Assembly: GCA_033980235.1 (NCBI GenBank)
Contig: CM067059.1
Span: forward strand, 26,015,922 to 26,079,921
Length of the DNA stretch: 64,000 nucleotides
Source of the DNA: Diadema setosum
Taxonomy: Eukaryota; Echinodermata; Echinoidea; Diadematoida; Diadematidae
Direction: 5' to 3'
Positions 31,600 through 44,951 of this stretch are shown piece after piece; the stretch's first letter is position 1; every line of letters begins with the position of its first letter. The notes below the pieces were generated by a model. That model was given only the letters and a program-made list of their open reading frames with translations, had not been told where the DNA came from and made no database searches. Position numbers and translations under genes: made by a program.

Positions 31600-33880
31600 T
31601 TGTGCACGTTTATATATATATATTTATATGTTTTATTTTCACAGGGTGGCTCCGTCAGTGGGTTAAACACTGTTGTTCTTGGAGGCCCTGCATGAACACA
31701 TACATACAAATAAACACAAAAATGTATGATAATCGTACAATACCAACAACAAAATCATATTTGCAGTATCAAATCTGTATATATCTTAATATACTGTATA
31801 CTGATATATATTAAACTCAAAATTTAACAAATATTATGCAACACATACATCCTCATATCCTTAAATTTCCCCTACCTCAGAAAGAAAAAAAAAACAAACA
31901 GAATAAAAAAGAAATGACAACAGAACTATACTTGGGCACAGTGGAGTGCCCTCCAAAATTGGGCTGAGAACGAATGTTTAGATGGAGCATGCCTTAAGTT
32001 TATTGGTAAACTGTTCCATTCGAGTGCGCCGGTGTGTGAAAAAGACTGTTTCCCAGCAGTCGTTCGAGCTCTAGTTACTATTAGCCCGTCAGAGACTGCT
32101 GATCTAGTCTGGTAGTTGTGTGTATTACAAACTTTCTGAAACAAGAGTGACAGGTACTCTGGAGCGTCCCCATTTAGTGCCCTGTAAACCAGTTTGCACC
32201 TTTGAAGCTTCCACCTATCCTCTATCGTGGTCCAGTTTAGTTGACTTAGTACGTAGTCAGTAGATGTACGTGTGTCTACCCCTAAGACTATTCTGGCCAT
32301 TCGTTTGTGTTGTCTCACAATAATATCTTTCGTAGTAGAGGGACATTTTGACCAGGCGATGCTGCAGTAGTCAAACAATGGGAGAACTAAAGAGTTTGCA
32401 AGAAGTTTTAGTGAATTCAGAGGTAGGGATTTTTTCAGACGACTCATCAGACTTAATCTGGAACTTATTTTCTTACTTGTATGATATACGTGTACCTTCC
32501 AGTTAAGAGCCGGGTCTAAGTGTACCCCAAGATATTTGTAAGACTTTACTTGGGAGAGTGTGTGGGTCTCCAGCTTTATGTTGACAGGATTTGGGATAGC
32601 AGCTAGTTTTTGAGGCGTTCCGAAAATCATAAATTGTGTCTTACTAGGGTTAAGTGTGAGGCCATTTTCTTGTACCCAGTTGTTAACAAGATCTAAATCC
32701 TTATTTAGATGAAATTCAAGTTCATCGACATGCTTAGCACTGTATATTAAAACAGTATCGTCAGCATACATTATGACCTTGCTCTTGAAAGTGACACTGG
32801 GTAAGTCGTTTACCATTATGGTGAACAGTAGGGGTCCGAGGATTGAGCCCTGCGGTACCCCTGACAGTATTGTACCCCAAGTTGACGCAGTATCCCCAAC
32901 TGTTGTTTTTTGCTGGCGGTTTGAGAGATAATTTGTAAACCATATGAGTTCAACCCCTTTTATTCCATAGGCTGTCATTTTCTGTAGGAGTATTTCATGG
33001 TTTACCGAATCGAATGCTTTTCGGAAGTCTAAAAACACCCCTCCAGTAAGTAAACGTTCATCCATGTTCTTATACAATAGATCAGTAAGAAAAGCTAAAA
33101 CAGTGTCTGCACTATGATTTTTTCGAAAACCTGATTGTTCGGGTGCCAGCATTTCATGTGCCACAAGATACTCGGTCAACTGAAGGTGTACAGCTCTTTC
33201 AAAGACCTTCATTACAACAGAAATAACTGATATGGGTCTGTAGTTATTTGTATCGTCTGCGTTGCCCCCTTTGTGTATGGGGGTGACACAGGCTTTCTTC
33301 CATTCTTCAGGGATGAGCCCAGTACGCATTGAAACATTAAACAGGTGAGCTAGATGGCTGGAAATGATAGAGGCAGCTGCCTTCAGCAGTTTTGGATGTA
33401 TCCCATCAGGACCGGTTGATTTAGACGTTTGTAAGTTTTGTAGTTCCTTTTGTACAAATGCTTCATCAACTTCATGAAAGGAAAAAACTGAATTCACATA
33501 ATTTCTTTTATAGGGCTTATCGCATGTTGCGGTGTTATTTTTGTCTTTACAACTTGACCTTGCACCGACAGATATGAAGAACTTATTGAACTCTTCAGCT
33601 ATCTTTCCTTCATCTAGCTCAGATGCACCATCAATGATTAAAGAATTCACCTTCCTATTCAATTTCTTACAGGGTGTTACAGTTTTGAGAATTTTCCATA
33701 ATTCTTTGGAATTTCTACGGTTTTCAACAATGCTTGTATGATAGTATTCTTTCTTGAGTATCTTCCCTAAGTTATTTACATAATTTCGTATCTGTTTATA
33801 CTGTGCCCATTGAGCAGGATTGTTTCCAGAGTCTACAAGCTTTTTACTCACCACCTGCATGCATACTAAGAAGAGTCATA
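31600..33880 (-). mobile_element. CR1-like LINE, 5' truncated
   Basis: The element contains an intact reverse-transcriptase frame (31926-33860) followed, on the minus strand, by a 3' UTR that includes GGCCTCCAAGAACAACAGTG and ends near AATAAAACATATAAATATAT. The endonuclease half is missing. It lies between genes A and B, opposite in orientation to A and the same as B. Confidence 0.75.
31926..33860 (-). CDS. LINE reverse transcriptase, ORF2 fragment, frame intact
   Basis: A 644-codon open frame. The reverse transcriptase domain spans about residues 140-400, with STGPDGIHPKLL, NYRPISVISVVMKVFE, DFRKAFDSVNH, GVPQGSILGP and catalytic YADD, followed by thumb and C-terminal regions ending EWNSLPINLR. 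The start Met is simply the first one in the truncated copy. With no endonuclease the copy should be immobile, but the open frame implies fairly recent insertion. CR1-type assignment rests on motif style only. Confidence 0.85.
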   Translation of the reverse strand: MQVVSKKLVDSGNNPAQWAQYKQIRNYVNNLGKILKKEYYHTSIVENRRNSKELWKILKTVTPCKKLNRKVNSLIIDGASELDEGKIAEEFNKFFISVGARSSCKDKNNTATCDKPYKRNYVNSVFSFHEVDEAFVQKELQNLQTSKSTGPDGIHPKLLKAAASIISSHLAHLFNVSMRTGLIPEEWKKACVTPIHKGGNADDTNNYRPISVISVVMKVFERAVHLQLTEYLVAHEMLAPEQSGFRKNHSADTVLAFLTDLLYKNMDERLLTGGVFLDFRKAFDSVNHEILLQKMTAYGIKGVELIWFTNYLSNRQQKTTVGDTASTWGTILSGVPQGSILGPLLFTIMVNDLPSVTFKSKVIMYADDTVLIYSAKHVDELEFHLNKDLDLVNNWVQENGLTLNPSKTQFMIFGTPQKLAAIPNPVNIKLETHTLSQVKSYKYLGVHLDPALNWKVHVYHTSKKISSRLSLMSRLKKSLPLNSLKLLANSLVLPLFDYCSIAWSKCPSTTKDIIVRQHKRMARIVLGVDTRTSTDYVLSQLNWTTIEDRWKLQRCKLVYRALNGDAPEYLSLLFQKVCNTHNYQTRSAVSDGLIVTRARTTAGKQSFSHTGALEWNSLPINLRHAPSKHSFSAQFWRALHCAQV

Positions 33881-33978
33881 CGTATACATACGCATCGCAA
33901 GCTCTTAAGTGTACTCTACACTTGCATGACATTGGCAAAGGAAAAGTAAGATATTTCTCATACACAAAGGCACACACT

Positions 33979-33981
<3 letters not shown>

Positions 33982-34021
<40 letters not shown>

Positions 34022-34043
34022 GCACATACCCCCCCCCCCCCGC
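33982..34043. repeat. (CA)n with C run
   Basis: About 40 bases of CA followed by ACATAC and a 13-base C run. Confidence 0.9.
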
Positions 34044-34752
34044 CACACACACATACAACCCTCTTTCCTCCAATAAGTATCAAATTCATCGAGCCTTCTT
34101 CTACTGGAAGCTGCTTTTACTCCTGTAACTGTATACGTTGCGCAAATCAAATTTCCACAATTCAAAATTCTCTTTATTTCAAAGTTCGTTCAAAAAGCGC
34201 AAAGCAATAAAATTCTCTTCATAATTGTTCGTTTGACATCATAAAACAATAGAATGTTCTAATAATTGTTTGGTCCTCACAAGCAGTATTACATGCAGGG
34301 GCAGCGGGATCTTTAGTAGTGTGTGTGTTTGTATGTGTGTTTGTGTGGGAGGGGAAAGAGTCAATGGTTCACATCTCCCCTTCACCACGATTCGAAAAGA
34401 AACTTCGAGTAGAATCTTCTTGGAGTCATGTATTTAGTCGTAATTTGACGAATGCTCTTTCGATTATTTTTTTTTTTTGCATGTTTTCAAGAGCTAAAAG
34501 TGTTCCGCTGCTCCTCTTGCGATGAATACGTTTATAGGTACCAAGTAACAAATCATAACGCATTTTATTGAGCCATTCAAATTAATCTTTATCACAGAAT
34601 GAAAGGTGTGCCATTGTGCATTTCTGATTAACGACGATATTACTGCCCACAGTATATTATATACAGCTGTAATAAATATGTTTAACTTGTTGACAGCTTA
34701 TCATATGCTATGAAACAACAACAACAAAAAATTACTTCGTTTTTTCCCCATA

Positions 34753-36017
34753 TCACGAAGAAAGAGCCAGAGCCCATGATAAGAAACCCATCAGACAAAT
34801 AAGCGCCACGCCACTGGCTTGAAATTTCATCGACGTCCCTTTACCCGTTGTTGGTTGGGGTGACGAAGTCCCGGCCCCGGCAATGAAGCCGTTGTTGGCG
34901 ATGATCTCGGAGAGCACTGTGGTTGACTTCTTAGCCTCTCGTGGTCGATCAGGGTCGGTGAAGTCCACGTAGTGGAGACCGAAACGCTCGGTGTAGCCGG
35001 CTCCCCACTCGAAGTTGTCAAGAAGAGACCATGCCGTGTATCCTTTCACATCAACACCATCCAGTGTAATAGCTGCGGATAAGGATGAGGGAAAGGTTCA
35101 ATGTTTAATGTGATATCTCGCTAAGATTAAGAGAGGAATATAATAGGCCAAAATTAGAGTGAAGTTTCAATAAAAACTGTTATTATTGATAGAAATAATT
35201 CACTTAGAATTTAATCAAATCTAAATTAGAGAAATGGTTTGACTTTCACAAGAATAAACCATGTGTGCTTGAATTATAAAAATGTTCGGTTCCCTCCTTG
35301 TGTTAGTAACATGATCACTCTCGTGATCAAACCTTTCCCTATTCTCTTTTCTGCTTGTGTTCCCAGCACTTATATTCAGTATTTTACCTTTGAGGACTTC
35401 GTTGATGTATGCGCGGTAATAGTCTTGCCGGATGACGTCATCTATTTCGTAGACATCCTTGGTGGATACGCCATTTTCCGTCACGTAAATCGGCACATTG
35501 TACTCATTGTAGATCCAGTTGACGAGACGGCGAATGCCCCACGGGACGATCTTGAGCCAGCCAGAGCCGGACCCCGGCCAGCTGCCGTCTTGCCACGAGG
35601 CGATGTCGGAGTCCGCCCAGTAGCTCGGGTCGCCGTCAAGGTTCTCCGGCACGGCGACGCAGAGATTGGTGGTGTAGGTGTTCAGACCAAAGAAGTCTCC
35701 GGTGCCCCTGATGTAGGCCTTCTCAGCTTCGGTGAATTCAGGCAATCGAGATTGGTTGAAGCCCTGGGCGGCACTCTTCTTAGCCACTTTGGTCTTCATG
35801 ATCTCAGGGTAGTCTCCGTTGATGAAGATGGGATGAGCGAACCATCCGATGTTGAAGTTGAGGGCGCGGTCGGAGGCGTCGAGGCTCGTCTGGTTGGTCC
35901 TGTCGTACGGTTCGGACCAGTCGGAGTTTAAGGTGATCCCAACTTTGCCATTCTGAATTAAAGTATGATTGAAATTAGACACGTAAATGACAATGTCAAG
36001 CTTTGTCGTGAGCTTTG

Positions 36018-36053
<36 letters not shown>

Positions 36054-38603
36054 GTTTTTTTTTTTTTTTTTTTTTTTGGGGGGGGGGGGGCTAAGAGTAA
36101 ATAGCATGATGTAATTTCCTGCAGACTATCTTTGCCTATCCATAAGGAAGAAGACCATGGAGCTAGTGTATTACGCTATAATATACTAGTACTACTGAGT
36201 ACTATAAAACAGTGTGCAAGCACTGATAACGGACATAGAGAGTACATGGCGAACTGTTGTGTGTTCTGTCTTGGATACGTCCGCCAAAATTACGACCGTT
36301 TGTAATATCGTTACCATTGGCCCCGATAGTGCTAGTAACTTTCATCAGGTATAGAGGTGATCCTATTTCTTGCAACCATCACAATATTTTTGGTAAGAAT
36401 AAAACAAAATAATCTTATAATAGGGCCTAGGGTAAATTTTCCTAGCACTTTCATGCTCTCCTATAGTACACTGTAGTAACTCAAATTATTAAGTTACGTG
36501 ATTATAAATGCTGTGCTTACCTGGCTTGCCTTGTACTTGTCGTCGTAGCGGTGATACGCGGCTGCGTGGGATCTGATTATGTTGTGAGTGACCCTGTACG
36601 GGGCAGACCCAATCTCGGCCAGTCCTGGGGCGAAGATGCCCGTACCATAGCCGAAAACAGACACGATCCACGGTTCGTTGAATGTGATCCAGAGGGGCAC
36701 TCGATCTCCGAATCGCTGGAAGCACAGTTCGGCGTAGTCGGCGAAGTAGTCGATAATGTCCTCGCTGTCCCACCCTCCTTTGTCTTGCAGGGCTTGGGGC
36801 AAGTCCCAGTGGTAGAGCGTCACCATCGGCGAGATTCCGTTCACCAACATTTCATCGATGAGGTTGTTGTAGAAGGCGACTCCCGCTTCGTTGATGTTGT
36901 TGATGGTGCCGTCGGGTAGGACGCGAGACCAGGCGATGGAGAAGCGGTAGTACTTGAGACCCATGGCTTTCATCAGAGCAACATCCGTTCGGTACCTGCA
37001 ATGAACCGTCGGACAGTCTCTTCTCATGAGTAAAATATAAAGGTACTCCTAACTTAATTATCCGCCATGCTTTGGGTAGCAAAGACATTGGATATCTCCA
37101 TCTCCCCCCCCCCCCCCCGTTTCTCTCTCTTTATTACAAGATAGTGTGTACATCTGTATGTGTGTTCACGTAGCATCCTGTTGAAGGCAATCAAAGTATG
37201 CTCATTGCAGTCCTTTTTTTTCCCCCACTGACTTGGTAGACTTCTGACCTTTTTAGTTATTATTCGTTTTAGGTTGACATAGACGGTCTCTTTGTTGCTA
37301 CTTACCTTTTCTTCAGCCTCATCCATGTCTACGTTGAAAGATAATCTCTGAAATGTCTCATGAAATATCGTCATATCATCTCGACAGTGCTTACAGATTA
37401 CTGACACTCTGACTTAATACAGCAGTTAGCATTAAAGCCGGTGCTGAAATTCTTTCTCGCTGCTAATTTTTAGTCATATACTTTGCACACCACCTCTTGT
37501 AATTATGCTAATTAAGTCAATATAGGAACATAGTTGACAATATTTATTGTTGTAAATCATTGGTGTTTAGAGTTTGCAGAAATTGCCATCTGCCTGGTAT
37601 TTCTGCGTTCAGCTGCATGTCATTTTAATTTCTCTTTGTACTTCTATTTTGATCGATAACATTGTGAGTTTTTGTCGCTATAATGATTTCGTTTGCCTAG
37701 TTCAGAATTTACAATAGAGAGTAAATGCATAATCATGACATGAATGCCATGATAGAGGTGCAAATCATGGACGATACTGCCACCAAAATGCTGCAAACAG
37801 AAACCACACCATCAAAAATACGCATACGTCTAGATTCTTACTCCAAACACTCAGAGTAAAACATGGGTATGGTGATCGTGCTTTTTCCGTTATGGGACCA
37901 AAATTGTGGAATCAGTTACCTCTTCAGTTAAGGGAACTGTCATCTACAGAGTCATTCAAATCCAAACTTAAAACTTATCTGTTCCTTTCATACTGAGGAC
38001 TGTAATTGCTGTATGTCATTAATATTGGATCAATATTGTATTTTTAATTGATATATGTTGTATTCTTTATTTGGTATATATTTGCTATTGTTTACCATTT
38101 TCTTCTTTGTTGAAATGTTTGAATATGTATATGCATGTAAATATATGATATTTTTTCATTTTTGAAGCGCCATGAGCACTGAAAAGTGGACCTGTGCGCT
38201 ATACAAGTAGCCACTATTATTATTATTATTATTCTCATATAAAGCTATCAAAAAGATTACATTGATAGAATAAGAAAAGGAAAGTACAAATAGCGCCTTA
38301 CTTGTTGTAGCTGTCGCAAGCGACATCGCCATTTTGGTTGTAGGCAACGTGGCCCCCTTCATGGGTGAAATTGTCCCAAATGCTCTCTCCCTTTCCATCT
38401 GCGTTCCAAGCCCCTTCGATCTGGTAGGCGGAAGTGGCCGAACTCCAGATGAAGCCATCGGGAAACGTTCCGTAAATAAAGGCGTCCCGTTCCGGATCGT
38501 TCCAGTAATCGGGGTACACGAACTCGGGATCTGCTGCGGTAACAGCAACCACATAAAGACCAAGAAGTCCCACCGCCAGTACTAGCAACCGGGTTGTTGC
38601 CAT
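34753..38603 (-). CDS. GH1 gene B: secreted, probably membrane-anchored beta-glucosidase-like
   Basis: Exons in transcription order are 38603-38302, 36995-36521, 35952-35388 and 35072-34753; phases 2, 0, 1; 553 residues. An N-terminal signal peptide (hydrophobic [18 protein letters not shown]) leads into the barrel at [14 protein letters not shown]. The acid/base Glu is in TFNEPW (about residue 208) and the nucleophile in VTENG (about 418). After the barrel end (FGLHYVDF), a Ser/Thr/Pro/Gly-rich linker is followed by the terminal hydrophobic stretch [18 protein letters not shown] with no cytoplasmic tail, as in GPI-anchor signals. A standard membrane helix is an alternative. The gene is convergent with A and in tandem with C. 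Intron 1 contains an L2 LINE fragment. A minus-strand AATAAA near 34563-34568 could end the transcript. Confidence 0.93.
36019..36090. repeat. (TG)n, T run and G run in gene B intron 2
   Basis: About 32 bases of TG, then GAGGG, 24 T and 12 G, in the intron between exons 2 and 3. Confidence 0.9.
37780..38240 (+). mobile_element. L2-type LINE 3' fragment in gene B intron 1
   Basis: The plus strand near 37868-37999 encodes the last part of an L2-type ORF2: [20 protein letters not shown] and onward to a TGA at 37996-37998. The 3' UTR ends in GAAGCGCCATGAGCAC...GCGCTATACAAG and (ATT)n. It is antisense to gene B. The same C-terminal motif (GDRAFSV) is seen in the larger L2 copy in gene D. Confidence 0.75.
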
Positions 38604-40607
38604 CGTGCTATTATCCTACTTTCAGTGGTTTTAATGGGGAAAATGAGGCGTAAACCTTACAATCAGCCTCTTGCTCCAGCACTCAACTTTTCGGCAAGAG
38701 GTGGCTAGTGGACTGGGAGCTGAATCCAGTCGAGGCCTATCCTTTATGATTTCCTTATCTTTCCTCAATCTGTGCTACTATAGCGTAACTCCCGTAATGG
38801 ATTCTGTTGAATCAAGGGAGTTGTAAGGGTACAAAGATTTCAGTGATCATCACTGAGCTTTCGAGTATACAGTAATCAGTAACCTCCTGATGCATGTATA
38901 CATTGAAGGATTAGAAGGAGTTTCGTAACTGATCTTCAGAGCTATCAGCCGATTGTTTCATGAAAATAAAGAAATAAGCACAGTACTGTGTCGCATTGAG
39001 CTCCACGTGTCTTTTTTATCCCTTGGTAAATAAGCGTAAGTGTAAAAAGAGAACGAAATGAATATCATCATTACTATATACAATTTGTTCTCTTCCTGAA
39101 TTGTGTTTCCAAAATTTCTTTTCATCTTTACGTGTTTATAGTCTTCCTGGATATGTTATGAGAGTATCTCTGTAACGTCCTAATGCAAGTGGTGGAGTAT
39201 AATATACTTATATCAACCCCTCGTTATAACACAGTGATGCTGAACGCTGAAGGAAATACTGTTAAATTTTGTTATTTCCTCAGCAGTTACATCTCCACTA
39301 TTTCTTTTCCCGACGAAACTTTAAGCAGGTATGTTATTCTCTTTCACACGTCTTTTTAGCTAAAGTTTGTCAGTTATTTCAATCTTTTGCCTATAAAAAA
39401 GACTATAAATCGATTCAGTAATTTTTTTTCTATCACCCATTTTCCAAACGAATGCTACAAATCTTTACTTAATATTTGTCTTGTGTTCGTATTCATCCCG
39501 GTTTTTTTTTTTATTTCCTTTTCATCGCAATATACACATTGTGAAGCTGAATTCGGGGATCTTTTCCCACGCGTACTTCTTTAAAAAAAAGGATAGAAAG
39601 ACTTCAAAGAATGATGTCATAATATCTTTCACAGGCATACCATGCGTCAATTTATCAAATCCCCTTCTACATAGAAGCATAACCTTCTCTGTCACTGTAT
39701 GTAAGCCTCCGTCAAAAGTTATAACGTCATAATACCAAAGGAAATTATTTTTGAACTCTGTTTATAACACGTGGTTCTAAACATGTCAGAAGAAAAGCTA
39801 ACATATACAATCGGGAAACTAAAGCGCGTGCAAATTACAAAATGTGTTTGTTATGTAAGGCGCAAAGTGCGCTGAATTAAAGTGACCCTTCCAACTCACC
39901 ACCTATCTTCAAAACACACGCACACACACATAGAAAAACTGGTGACTTTTGTTGATCCAGTGGTATCTTAAATCCTATTCGGCCGATCGTGATTGGGTGG
40001 TATCTGTCTGTGATGTCTTTCAGTAAAGTATTAACACCCTGCGATTTACCAAAGAGGTATCTCCTTGGATTTACCCATCCATCTTTATGATAAGACATGT
40101 TTGTAGGCTTACAGATTAACTCGTTTTGTAACCACGTTCAAACATCAACGTATGTACACTCAGACACACAGACAGACAGATACACACACACATTTATTTA
40201 AGTCATTCATTTATCAATAATTTCTTATACTTTGTCTAGAATATTTAATCGTAGTACGTTGAATGGTTTAGCGCCTGATCAGATGAAAATAGCTTGCTTA
40301 ATCTCTATGTATAAAATGTGATCCAAGAGAATTAAATGATTATCGCCTTTTTTTGTTTTTAACAATTTTTGCAAACATTTTTTTTTGTTTGAATAATGAA
40401 TTCATAACAGAGTTGTTGATTTTTTAGATTCATCGTAAGCGTTTACCACAAATTAATATGGATTTAGACGGGGGCACTATACATCCCAACTGTAGTGTTA
40501 GAATTGATAAGATATATATATTGAAACCTTTGAGCAAAGTTCTTTGCTCAAAGTTTTCACTATTCATCATTCGTTTGAAATCGTTTCTGGTTAGTTTTTC
40601 TCTGTTG

Positions 40608-40652
<45 letters not shown>

Positions 40653-41834
40653 GTCCACTCAAAATAACAATGTAACGGTATATTGGTAACATAATCTCAG
40701 TGCAACCTTGAACTCTCCTCGATTTTTCAAAGCAACCTCAGGCAGAGGCAAGGATAGACGCGAGAGAAAAGCATTTCTTTCACTTCATTCTTGATATCTC
40801 ATAAACACCCAAGGAGATCGAGAAGGTAGTGAAAGAGGGAGAGAAGAACCGGAAGAACAGAGATTGAAATGATATTATATTTTATACATTTGCTAGAATG
40901 TTTGTGTGTTTGTTTGTTTGTTTGTTTGTTTGTTTTTTGTTTTTGTTTTTCACAATGTCATGACCAATACAGTAGAGATCTCTTCTTTCTTTTTTTTTTC
41001 TGGCGCAGTGTGACTTGCCGCCATGAGAAGAAGAAGAAAAAAAAACACTAAAAACTTTACTTTAGCTAAGAAGAAAAACAAGCTTGATTGCCGTTTTAAG
41101 AAATGGTCCTTTTCAACTGACCTTCCAGTTTAGGGCCTTATTAATCTTAACTGTTGCTTATAGGTCCTTTTTTTATGTGTTTGTAATGAAATTGCTATGC
41201 CTCTTTATACATTGAACTTATTTAAATAACTGCATCATGTGTTGATATACGTTAATACTGTTCTTTTGAAAGGTGATACTTGCATGCACGTATATTTTGT
41301 AAATACTCATCTGTGTGTTTGTTTTAAAAATGTTTAACCATGTACAGCGTGTATCCATACGTTAATAAAAACAAAGAGGAAAAAACTTTCAATTATGTGT
41401 AAAAAAAAAAAGTATGCAGATTCAACGCGTAGACAACATTAAAAAATTACATGTACCGATCTTATCAGTAAATAGTAATCTTATATGATTATATCTTTCC
41501 ATTGTGTCTTGTATAGTAAACTTGGAAGCATTTCATAGTGTACCTATACGCAAATGCTCTATGGACAGACTGTGGACAGAGAATAACAGCATTTGTGTTT
41601 TAAGTATTAAAAACATTTGGAATTAGGAAACGATAATAAAGGGAAGCAAAACAAGACCAGTCGTTGCGAGTAATTACTAATATATAATCTGTTTAATTCT
41701 GTTTAAGAAGAAACGTGATTTTTAGGTGTTTTAAAATTATTTTCATACGATTCGTCGATAGGGTGACTTGCAGTATGATATGCAAAAAACATTGTATGGC
41801 CGAATATCGAATATCTACATCGACATATCTGACT
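38604..41834. other. intergenic region between genes B and C
   Basis: It contains the promoter side of B and the 3' flank of C (both minus strand). No exon was recognised; it is AT-rich with an AT microsatellite (40608-40650), TTTG repeats near 40908-40940 and A-runs. No clear TATA box lies directly before the gene B start. Confidence 0.5.
40608..40650. repeat. (TA)n microsatellite
   Basis: About 40 bases of alternating T and A. Confidence 0.9.
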
Positions 41835-42501
41835 TCAATTACAGATAGAATAAAAAAGACTGATGAAAATTGACATCAATAGAGTGTAGCACGTGACTCG
41901 GTGGACACTCGAGCTGTCCGCAGTGGTGGACGGATAAGCTTCTGTGGGTGCTTGTGTCGAGGTCGTTTCCGGGTAGCCATTGTTCCTAATGACTTCGGCG
42001 AAGAAACTCGCCGACTTCTTTGGGATGCGAGTTCGCTCGGGGTCATTGAAGTCGATGTAGTGGAGTCCGAATCGTTCTGTGAAACCGACTGCCCACTCGA
42101 AGTTGTCCATGAGCGTCCAGGCGACGTAGCCCCTGACGTCGACGCCGTCGAGTAAGTAAGCTGTGAGAAAACGGAAATGTATTCACATATTTGTATTTAT
42201 TGTGAACAGAACAAATGAGAGTGAAATCTTGATAAATCAGGGAAATTCTGTAGCAAAGACGTTGAGGAGGACAACAACTCTATGATATCTAAAAAAGTGT
42301 TAATTTGTATGTTCCATTACTTTTGTATGTTCACTTCTTTGCAAATGAAGGTCAATTTCTACAAAGCACAAAACGCAGATTATTGAGCGTCGGAAAATGT
42401 CATGAGAAGTGTCGTATTTCATGTATTTTTACCTGTGTGCAGTTTATACTGATCTCGTCATAATCCAGACAATATTCATTTGTCAATATATGCACTTATT
42501 T

Positions 42502-42537
<36 letters not shown>

Positions 42538-44951
42538 AAAATCCACATAGTTATATGTTATTGTCGGAGATGGAAATAAATGAATGGCTAATTGAATGAA
42601 TGAATGAATTCGATGGACGTGCACATATGTCGGTCTTATTTTGAGACAAAGTTGTGACAAAGCTGGATCGATCAGTAACATTAAATTACCTTTGAGAACT
42701 TCGTTTGTGTAGGAACGAAGGTACTTGACTCTTTCCTCATCGTCGAGGTCATCAGTGTCGGTTGTTGCCATGCCATTCTCAGTGACGTAGACGGGGACAT
42801 TGTACTCATTGTAAATCCAGGCCAGGAGCCTGCGGATGCCCCAGGGTACGATCCTGAAGCCCTGGTGGGCGGTGTAGGGCCAACTCTGGTCCTTGAAAGG
42901 GAGAACGTCCTGGTCCAGCCAGTAGCTGACGGGCAAGGAGACGTTGAGCTCGGGCACGGGAAGGACGAGGCTGCTGGTGTACGTGTTCAAACCGAAAAAG
43001 TCGGCGGTGTGGACGATGTATGCTTTTTCCTCCTCGGTAAACTCGGGCAGTCGGGACTCATTGAACTGTGATTGGAAGGCGCTCTTCTGGGCCACCTTGT
43101 ACTTCATGACATCCGGGTAGTCACCGTTGAGGAAGATCGGGTGAGCGAACCAGCCAAGGTAGAACTGGAAGGCGCGATCGGCAGCTTCGACATGAGATTG
43201 GACGCTACGATTAAACGGCTCGTAGAAGTCGGAGTTTAGAGTGATTCCAATTTCTCCTCCCTGAAACACAATTCGATGAAAATTCATCAGAGAGTCAATC
43301 ATTTATATGCTTTGTTAAGAGAAGTTTTAAAAAATTTGTAAATTTATGAATTTTTAAAGGTTCTTAGCACATTTTTATGATAATGATTGGTAGGACATTA
43401 TTGCAGTGGGCACAACAGCTAGTGTGTGCTGAAGTTTACAGTATTACACAAAAGTACAGCAGGATTCTTTGACGGCTGGGAAGATGTTTTATCATATATT
43501 ATTGTTAGAATGGATATATTTATCAGTTTATTCGATATTGATCTTTATAACGATTGAACTTCAAGTGAGTGTGGTAAAAATATACGACCAAGTTTGTTAA
43601 TTGCGTACCTGTATCCTACGGTAAGTGTCATTGTACGTGTGATACGCACGGGCGTGAGCTTTGATGATCGTATGAGCGACGATGTACGTAATTGTACCGT
43701 CGCCCTCAATCCCAGGCGCAAAATCTCCGTTTCCATGTCCCAGCATGGTCACCACCCACGGTTCGTTGAAAGTAATCCAGAGCTTCACTCGATCGCCAAA
43801 TCTCTGGAAGCACAGGTCAGCGTAGCGATTGTAGTGCTCGATCACGGACTCGTTGGTCCACCCGCCGACGTCCTGGAGGGCCTGGGGGAGATCCCAGTGA
43901 TAGAGCGTGACCATCGGGGCGATGCCGGCGTCTCTCATGGCGTTGATGAGGTTGTTGTAGTAAGCGATGCCGGCTTCGTTGATGTAGTTGGTGGTGCCAT
44001 CTGGTAGGATGCGAGACCAGGAGATGGAGAAGCGGTAGTACTTGAGACCCATCGCCGTCATGATGGCGACGTCGTCCATGTACCTTGAAAAATTACAACA
44101 GATCGACAACGGAATGAGGTACTACTCTATCAATGGGCGTCATATCACTCGAATTTCGGCAAAGAACATTATTGTGTCATACATTCTCTAAGGGAATAAT
44201 TTGAGTGTCATTATGGTATTCGTGATGACGAGATGGTGTTTAGGAGCACCAGTAAGTTTCAACCTCAAGGCTGTCTACTTCACGGTCGATAAACACAATA
44301 ACTAAGCGAACTACATAGCAAAGAGAGCAACCCCCCAAAAAAAAAAAAAAAAACAAAAAAAAATTATATATATATATTTTTTTTTTATGTCGTGGTTGTC
44401 AAGAAGACACATGAAACAGGACAGATGGACATACACACAAAAAAAAACAACAACATACGAATGATAATAAAGGACAAAGTTCTATTCACCAATTACCAGA
44501 CGACTTCATAAAATAAATCAACAGGGCAACATCTCAAATTATGCCCTTCATTTAGAAAATGATCTCATACTGCGTTCTATAAGCCATTAGATAGATTGAC
44601 TATGTTTTGAATGATGATGCCAATCTAACTAATTCAGATCAATTCATGGGCCTACTTGTGGTAGCTGTCGCAGGTAACATCACCCGTGCCGTTGTTGGCG
44701 ATGTTTCCCGGTTCGTGTGTGAAGGTGTCCCAGATACTCGGTCCCTTCCCGTCGGCGTCCCAGCCGCCTTCGATCTGGTAGGCGGCCGTCGACGTGCTCC
44801 ACAAGAAGTCATCGGGGAAGGTGCCGTACAGGAATGCGTCTCGCTCCGTGTCGTTGAAGACATCGGGGTAGACGAACTCCGGCTCGGCTGCCGTCGACGT
44901 GCCAACGACGATCAGGAGAACAGGAGCCAATAGCGATGCCGAAGTCCTCAT
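41835..44951 (-). CDS. GH1 gene C: secreted, probably membrane-anchored beta-glucosidase-like
   Basis: Exons in transcription order are 44951-44656, 44083-43609, 43260-42690 and 42160-41835; phases 2, 0, 1; 555 residues; the most compact gene of the cluster. A signal peptide ([15 protein letters not shown]) precedes [12 protein letters not shown]. The acid/base Glu is in TFNEPW (about 206), the nucleophile in VTENG (about 418). The aglycone-side loop after NTYTSSL differs from the paralogs ([14 protein letters not shown]), which could change substrate choice. The C-terminus has a Thr/Ser/Pro linker and a terminal hydrophobic run ([17 protein letters not shown]), suggesting GPI or tail anchoring. 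The mature part of exon 1 is about 96% identical to exon 1 of gene E in the opposite orientation. Divergent from gene D across 5.9 kb. Confidence 0.93.
42504..42536. repeat. (AC)n in gene C intron 3
   Basis: About 33 bases of AC, 150 bases from the exon 3 donor. Confidence 0.9.

Noticed and set aside
35239..35931. 230-codon open frame on the plus strand
   Set aside because: It is exactly antisense to exon 3 of GH1 gene B; GC-rich codon use of the real exon keeps the opposite strand open.
43594..44007. 137-codon plus-strand frame
   Set aside because: Antisense shadow of gene C exon 2.
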